This document shows, one piece after another, positions 60,038 to 64,000 of a DNA stretch of 64,000 nucleotides. Below the pieces are notes generated by a model that had not been told where the DNA came from, made no database searches, and saw nothing but the letters and a program-made list of their open reading frames with translations. Source of the stretch: Burkholderia seminalis DSM 23518. GTDB lineage: Bacteria > Pseudomonadota > Gammaproteobacteria > Burkholderiales > Burkholderiaceae. Location of the stretch: positions 42,695 through 106,694 of the forward strand of contig NZ_CADFDK010000018.1 in NCBI RefSeq assembly GCF_902832885.1, written 5' to 3'. The translations under genes and the position numbers were made by a program. How positions within the stretch are numbered: the first letter of the stretch is position 1; the number at the start of each line of letters is the position of its first letter.

Positions 60038-61337
60038 TTCACTGTTCGGGCGGCTGGCGCTGCTCGTCATCGGTGTCCTGCTCCTGTCGCACTTCGCGTG
60101 GTTCTTCGCGATGCGGCTCGAGCGCAACCAGATGCAGACGCGTTATGCGGTCGAGGAAGCCGCGTTCCTTGTCGACGCCGTGCGCCAGCACGTCGAGCGC
60201 ACGCCCGACCAGCCGCTGCCGTCGCGCGTGCGGCTGGTGCCGCCGGACAGCGCCGACGTCCCGAAGGGCGGCGATTCGGCGTTGCCGCCGCCGCTCAAGC
60301 GGTTCCGCGACGACGTGAGCGAGCGCATGCCGCCCGGCACGCAGGTCGAGATCGGCACGCCGGGCCATCCGCCCGTGCTGTGGGTGAAGGAGCCGGCCGA
60401 TCGCAACTGGATCGTGGTGCCCGTGCAGCCGCTGCGGCCGCCGCGCTCGCTCGACCGGATGCTGCTGTGGCTCGGCACGATCTTCTCGGCCGGCGTGATC
60501 GCCGCGCTGTTCGCGGCCTGGCAGCTGCAGCAGCCGCTGCGCTCGCTCGCGCGCGCGGTCGGGCGTTTCGGCCGCGGGCAGCCGGTGCCGCCGCTGCGCG
60601 AGCGCGGCCCGCGCGAGCTGCGCCAGCTCACGCACGGCTTCAACCAGATGGTGGAGCAGGTGTCGCAGGCCGAGAACGATCGCGCGGTGATGCTGGCGGG
60701 CGTCGCGCACGACCTGCGCACGCCGCTGGCGCGGATGCGCCTGCGGGCGGAAATGATGGACGACGCGCGGTTGCGCGACGGCGTCGTGCGCGATGTCGAC
60801 TCGATGTCGCACATCGTCGACCAGTTCCTGGTGTTCGCGCACGGCGGGTCCGACCGCAGCGAACCGGTGCCGGTCGACCAGGCATGCGAGCGGATCGCGC
60901 GCAGCTATCGCGCGGTCGCGCCGAATGCGCCGACGGTCCAGACCCGGCTTGATGCCGATCCGGGTTTCCGGCTGCCGACGGCCACGCTCGACCGGATCCT
61001 GTCGAACCTGCTGGACAACGCGCATGCGTATGGCGCACCGCCGGTGCTTGTCGAAACGGCGCGCACGCCGGCCGGCTATGTGTTGTCGGTCAGCGACAGC
61101 GGTGGCGGGATTGCGCCGCGCGATCTGGCGGCCGCGACGCGGCCGTTCGTGCGGCTCGACCCCGCGCGCGGCGGGAACGGCCACAGCGGGCTCGGGCTTG
61201 CGATCGTCGAGCGGCTGGTGCTCAGGCTGGGCGGGGCGTGCGACATCGGCAACCGCCCCGAGGGCGGTCTGCGCGTCGCGATGACGTTCCCGTTCGAGGC
61301 CGTGCCGAAGGACGAACCCCACGCACAGGCCGCGTAG
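60021..61337 (+). CDS. Sensor histidine kinase (EnvZ/CpxA-like)
   Basis: A 438-residue membrane kinase. Membrane segments are at about 12-31 and 147-167, with a periplasmic domain between; HAMP follows (about 168-222), then the H-box with His230 (GVAHDLRTPLARMRLRAEM), N-box (LDRILSNLLDNAHAYG), G1 (VSDSGGGI) and G2 (GNGHSGLGLAIVERL). The ATG at 60021 has GAGG upstream and overlaps the end of the regulator gene, so the two form one operon. The periplasmic domain would sense envelope state, possibly through the Spy-like protein. Confidence 0.92.
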   Translation: MRKPIDSLFGRLALLVIGVLLLSHFAWFFAMRLERNQMQTRYAVEEAAFLVDAVRQHVERTPDQPLPSRVRLVPPDSADVPKGGDSALPPPLKRFRDDVSERMPPGTQVEIGTPGHPPVLWVKEPADRNWIVVPVQPLRPPRSLDRMLLWLGTIFSAGVIAALFAAWQLQQPLRSLARAVGRFGRGQPVPPLRERGPRELRQLTHGFNQMVEQVSQAENDRAVMLAGVAHDLRTPLARMRLRAEMMDDARLRDGVVRDVDSMSHIVDQFLVFAHGGSDRSEPVPVDQACERIARSYRAVAPNAPTVQTRLDADPGFRLPTATLDRILSNLLDNAHAYGAPPVLVETARTPAGYVLSVSDSGGGIAPRDLAAATRPFVRLDPARGGNGHSGLGLAIVERLVLRLGGACDIGNRPEGGLRVAMTFPFEAVPKDEPHAQAA

Positions 61338-61379
61338 GCGGCTGCGGCGCCTGCCCGGCCGGGCGGGCGCCGCGCGGCG

Positions 61380-61646
61380 TCATTCGCCGAACAGCGTGCC
61401 GAGCGTCTCGGCCGCGTTGCTGTCGATCGTGTTGTAGGTCACGCTGGTGGCCTCGAAGATGTAGACGGTCGTATACCGGCCGAGGCGCTCCAGGATTTCC
61501 TCCTGCAGCGATTCCGGCACGACGTTCATATTCAGGTACCATGCGGTCGACGACAGCCGCGTCTGGAACGACCCGTACTCCTGCATCAGTTCGTAGAACG
61601 CGTCGGCATCCTGATCGCGGCAGACGATCACCAAGTTTCCTGCCAT
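61380..61646 (-). CDS. Small Cas2/SinR/VapD-fold protein, stand-alone
   Basis: An 88-residue protein with a beta-alpha-beta-beta-alpha-beta pattern: NLVIVCRDQ (strand), ADAFYELMQEYG (helix), FQTRLSSTAWYLNMN (hairpin), ESLQEEILERLGRY (helix) and TTVYIFEATSV (strand). The order, size and the STAW segment recall the SinR/VapD/Cas2 group, which are ferredoxin-like and include nucleases. No CRISPR repeat or cas gene is near, so it is not a Cas2 of an active locus. Catalytic status is unknown. GGAGG lies seven bases before the ATG at 61646, which fixes the start. Confidence 0.65.
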   Translation of the reverse strand: MAGNLVIVCRDQDADAFYELMQEYGSFQTRLSSTAWYLNMNVVPESLQEEILERLGRYTTVYIFEATSVTYNTIDSNAAETLGTLFGE

Positions 61647-62094
61647 TCCCTTTCCTCCCGCTCGTCGGTCGATCCCCAAGGGGGCTAGCCCCGATCATAC
61701 CCGCTTCACCGTATTCGGCCCCTGATGTCCGACACGGTTTGCGCCCGTGTGGGGCTGGCGGGTTCCCGGCCGGGCCGGATCACGGCATAATTCGGGCCTG
61801 CTGCCGGCCGAAGGACTCAGGCCGGGCTGCTCCGTACCGCGCACCGGCCGTCCGCCCGCGCGTCGGGCACGATCGGTGCACCGACCCCGGACGGTTGAAC
61901 CTGAAATACAGGTTGGTGTAGTGTCGTGCCGTCGCGGGCCGACTCGCCCCCGGGAGCGCGGGCGCAGCGTGCACGCACGGCGCATCGCGCGTGCGCGAGA
62001 TCGTCAGTCAATCGAGAATTACCGCGCCCGTGCGCTTTGCCATGAATCAACATCGACTGCCGGCTTCGTTCGGCCTTACCGGGGAGGGCGCCTG
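61647..62094. other. Gene-free region upstream of the ABC permease
   Basis: No coding frame is supported. Around 61895-61923 a TTGAAC -35-like and a TGTAGT -10-like hexamer at 16-base spacing flank the perfect inverted repeat AACCTG-AAATA-CAGGTT (61898-61914), a likely operator for the downstream transporter operon. The left part holds the promoter of the Cas2-fold gene. Confidence 0.45.
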
Positions 62095-63852
62095 ATGAAT
62101 GTCGGATTCTTCAATCCGAACCGGACCGCCAACGCGTCCGCGTGGCGCGTTCTGCCGAACCGTTGGGACTTCATCGCGTTTCCGCTGATCATCTGCCTGA
62201 TCGCGATGGCGATCGTCGGTTTCCACGAAACGATGGCGCCGATCGGCACGCTGCAGACGCAGAAGATCTCGCTCGACCCGTCGAACCTGCCCGAATACGC
62301 GTTGCGCACCACGCTGCGGATGCTCGCGGCGATGGTCGCGTCGCTCGCGTTCACGCTCGTCTACGGCACGCTCGCGGCCAAGAGCCGTCGCGCGGGCATG
62401 GTGCTGATCCCGATCCTCGACATCCTGCAGTCGGTGCCGGTGCTCGGCTTCATCTCGTTTACCGTCACGTTCTTCCTCGCGCTGTTCCCGAGCCGCGTGC
62501 TCGGCGCCGAGCTCGCGGCGATCTTCGCGATCTTCACGAGCCAGGCGTGGAACATGACGTTCAGCTTCTACCAGTCGCTGCGCACGGTGCCGCGCGATCT
62601 GGACGAAGTGTCGCGCGGTTTCCACCTGACGTCGTGGCAGCGCTTCTGGAAGCTCGAAGTGCCGTTCTCGATGCCGGGCCTGATCTGGAACATGATGATG
62701 TCGATGTCGGGCGGCTGGTTCTTCGTCGTCGCGTCGGAGGCGATCACCGTCGGCAACCAGACGATCACGCTGCCCGGCATCGGCGCGTATCTCGCGCAGG
62801 CGATCTCGGACAAGAACTTCGGCGCGATCGGCTGGGTGATCCTCACGATGACGGTCGTGATCCTCGCGTACGACCAGTTCCTGTTCCGGCCGCTCATCGC
62901 GTGGGCCGACAAGTTCCGGATGGAGAACACCGCGTCGGGCGATGCGCCGCAATCCTGGCTGCTCGACCTCGTGCGCCGCACGCGCCTGATTCATCAGCTG
63001 CTCGTGCCGGCCGGCTGGTTCTTCGCGAAGGCCGCACGGATTCCGCTGCGCCTGCCGCTGTCGGGCGCGATGCGGTTTTCGCTGCCGCGCGTCGAGAAGA
63101 AGGCGTCGCGCACCGTCGACATCGCGTGGGCGATCCTTGTGCTGGTCGGCACGGCCTACATCGTGTGGCGCGTCGTGAGCTTCGTCGCGACCGGCGTGAC
63201 GATGGCCGAGGTCGGCCACGTGATCACGCTCGGGCTCATCACGCTGCTGCGCGTGGTCGTGCTGATCTCGATCGCGTCGGTGATCTGGGTGCCGATCGGC
63301 GTATGGATCGGGCTGCGCCCGAAGCTGGCCGAGAAGCTGCAGCCGCTCGCGCAGTTCCTCGCCGCGTTCCCGGCCAACCTGCTGTTCCCGGTGTTCGTGA
63401 TCGTGATCGCGCGCTTCCACCTGAACGCGGACATCTGGCTGTCGCCGCTGATCGTGCTCGGCACGCAGTGGTATATCCTGTTCAACGTGATCGCCGGTGC
63501 CACGTCCTACCCGAACGACTATCGCGAAGCGGCGACGAATTTCCGCATCCGCGGCTGGCAGTGGTGGCGGCAGGCGATCCTGCCCGGCATCTTCCCGTAC
63601 TACGTGACCGGCGCGATCACCGCGTCGGGCGGCGCATGGAACGCGAGCATCGTGTCGGAAGCCGTGCAGTGGGGCAACACCAAGATCGAGGCGCACGGCC
63701 TCGGCGCGTACATCGCGCAGACCACGGCCGCCGGCGATTTCCCGAAGATCATCCTGGGCATCGCCGTGATGTCCCTGTTCGTCACCTTGTTCAACCGCCT
63801 GCTGTGGCGGCCGCTGTATGCTTTCGCCGAAGCGAAGCTGCGGCTCGACTGA
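62095..63852 (+). CDS. ABC transporter permease with two fused BPD_transp_1 domains (NitT/TauT-type)
   Basis: A 585-residue membrane protein made of two permease domains. Domain 1 is about residues 60-290 with the coupling motif EVSRGFHLTSWQRFWKLEVPF; domain 2 is about 345-580 with EAATNFRIRGWQWWRQAILPGI. Each resembles SsuC/NrtB permeases of the nitrate/sulfonate/taurine type; the fused form is seen in many proteobacterial transporters. The substrate is not known. The ATG at 62095 follows GGGGAGGG by six bases. The next gene encodes the ATP-binding partner. Confidence 0.9.
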   Translation: MNVGFFNPNRTANASAWRVLPNRWDFIAFPLIICLIAMAIVGFHETMAPIGTLQTQKISLDPSNLPEYALRTTLRMLAAMVASLAFTLVYGTLAAKSRRAGMVLIPILDILQSVPVLGFISFTVTFFLALFPSRVLGAELAAIFAIFTSQAWNMTFSFYQSLRTVPRDLDEVSRGFHLTSWQRFWKLEVPFSMPGLIWNMMMSMSGGWFFVVASEAITVGNQTITLPGIGAYLAQAISDKNFGAIGWVILTMTVVILAYDQFLFRPLIAWADKFRMENTASGDAPQSWLLDLVRRTRLIHQLLVPAGWFFAKAARIPLRLPLSGAMRFSLPRVEKKASRTVDIAWAILVLVGTAYIVWRVVSFVATGVTMAEVGHVITLGLITLLRVVVLISIASVIWVPIGVWIGLRPKLAEKLQPLAQFLAAFPANLLFPVFVIVIARFHLNADIWLSPLIVLGTQWYILFNVIAGATSYPNDYREAATNFRIRGWQWWRQAILPGIFPYYVTGAITASGGAWNASIVSEAVQWGNTKIEAHGLGAYIAQTTAAGDFPKIILGIAVMSLFVTLFNRLLWRPLYAFAEAKLRLD

Positions 63853-63874
63853 GATCGATTGAGAGCGAAACGCG

Positions 63875-64000
63875 ATGCACAATCCGAATGCTGTAAACGC
63901 CCCCGTCCAGACGTCCCAGCCGCCGCGCCTCGGTGAGGAAATCCTGCGCGTCGATCACGTTTGCCGCGGCTTCAACAAGACGCAGGGCGAATTGCTCGTG
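63875..64000 (+). CDS. ABC transporter ATP-binding protein, N-terminal part (NitT/TauT-type)
   Basis: Partial gene cut by the right edge; 42 residues are visible. They begin MHNPNAVNAPVQTSQPPRLG and continue EEILRVDHVCRGFNKTQGELLV, the usual first strand of an ABC ATPase before Walker A. It follows the two-domain permease by 22 bases and is presumably its ATPase. A substrate-binding gene is not visible in the window. Confidence 0.8.
   Translation, partial: MHNPNAVNAPVQTSQPPRLGEEILRVDHVCRGFNKTQGELLV

Overview
This window is a GC-rich (roughly 67-68 %), densely packed bacterial chromosome segment that reads as the primary chromosome of a Burkholderia, most likely of the Burkholderia cepacia complex. 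The support is the fused HemD-HemX protein, the gene order DUF3460-scpA-panC-panD, the TamA-TamB pair, an MKKALVAAAL-type porin, and near-verbatim agreement of several proteins (PanD, Ppc) with remembered Burkholderia proteins. No search was run. I see no rRNA, tRNA, CRISPR array, insertion sequence or prophage; nearly everything looks like core or near-core metabolism.

Layout. 1-5270: cobalamin cluster (cobC end; a four-gene minus-strand chain cobU-cbiB-cobD-btuF with overlapping ends; divergent cobQ). 5353-6858: a small exported protein, a DoxX membrane protein and an orphan ParA ATPase. 6951-9547: minus-strand DUF3460-scpA-panC-panD. 9796-15712: tamA-tamB, facing metG across a bidirectional terminator. 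18305-24934: OmpA-like lipoprotein, apbC, a degenerate SodC-like lipoprotein, dcd, a basic amino-acid decarboxylase and a coupled LprI-type protein. 25022-32213: HAD hydrolase, argH, an MmyB-type regulator divergent from a methyltransferase, and ppc. 32422-36583: heme operon hemC-hemDX-hemY. 36649-38291: a two-gene unit of a helix-turn-helix protein and an alpha/beta hydrolase fused to DUF4180. 38535-42204: catabolic cassette (aldehyde dehydrogenase, SDR, ACS-family transporter). 42430-50800: ppa, a GIY-YIG protein with a histone-like tail, an AraC regulator divergent from a GH3 lipoprotein, an N-acyltransferase, nadE and glnB. 50971-57404: porin, LysR regulator, GNAT protein, and a complete polar amino-acid ABC transporter (hisJ-hisQ-hisM-hisP type). 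57767-64000: pirin-like protein, a Spy/CpxP-like protein divergent from an OmpR-type two-component pair, a small Cas2/SinR-fold protein, and the start of a NitT/TauT-type ABC transporter cut by the window edge.

How the genes work together. The clearest functional units are late cobalamin assembly, tetrapyrrole synthesis (HemC makes hydroxymethylbilane, HemD closes the ring), outer-membrane assembly by TamA/TamB, pantothenate synthesis, and an envelope-stress-like module in which the intergenic region between the Spy-like gene and the two-component genes carries two GTAAN-N5-GTAAN repeats resembling CpxR boxes.

The most unusual items are the hydrolase-DUF4180 fusion behind an AT-rich promoter, a SodC-like lipoprotein that has lost most metal ligands, a pirin that has lost two of four ligands, the stand-alone Cas2-fold protein, and the Cpx-like direct repeats. 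I did not find a clear, wholly new multi-gene system. Function calls rest on reading motifs and remembered families; start codons were chosen by Shine-Dalgarno sequences, overlaps and family length and are flagged where uncertain.
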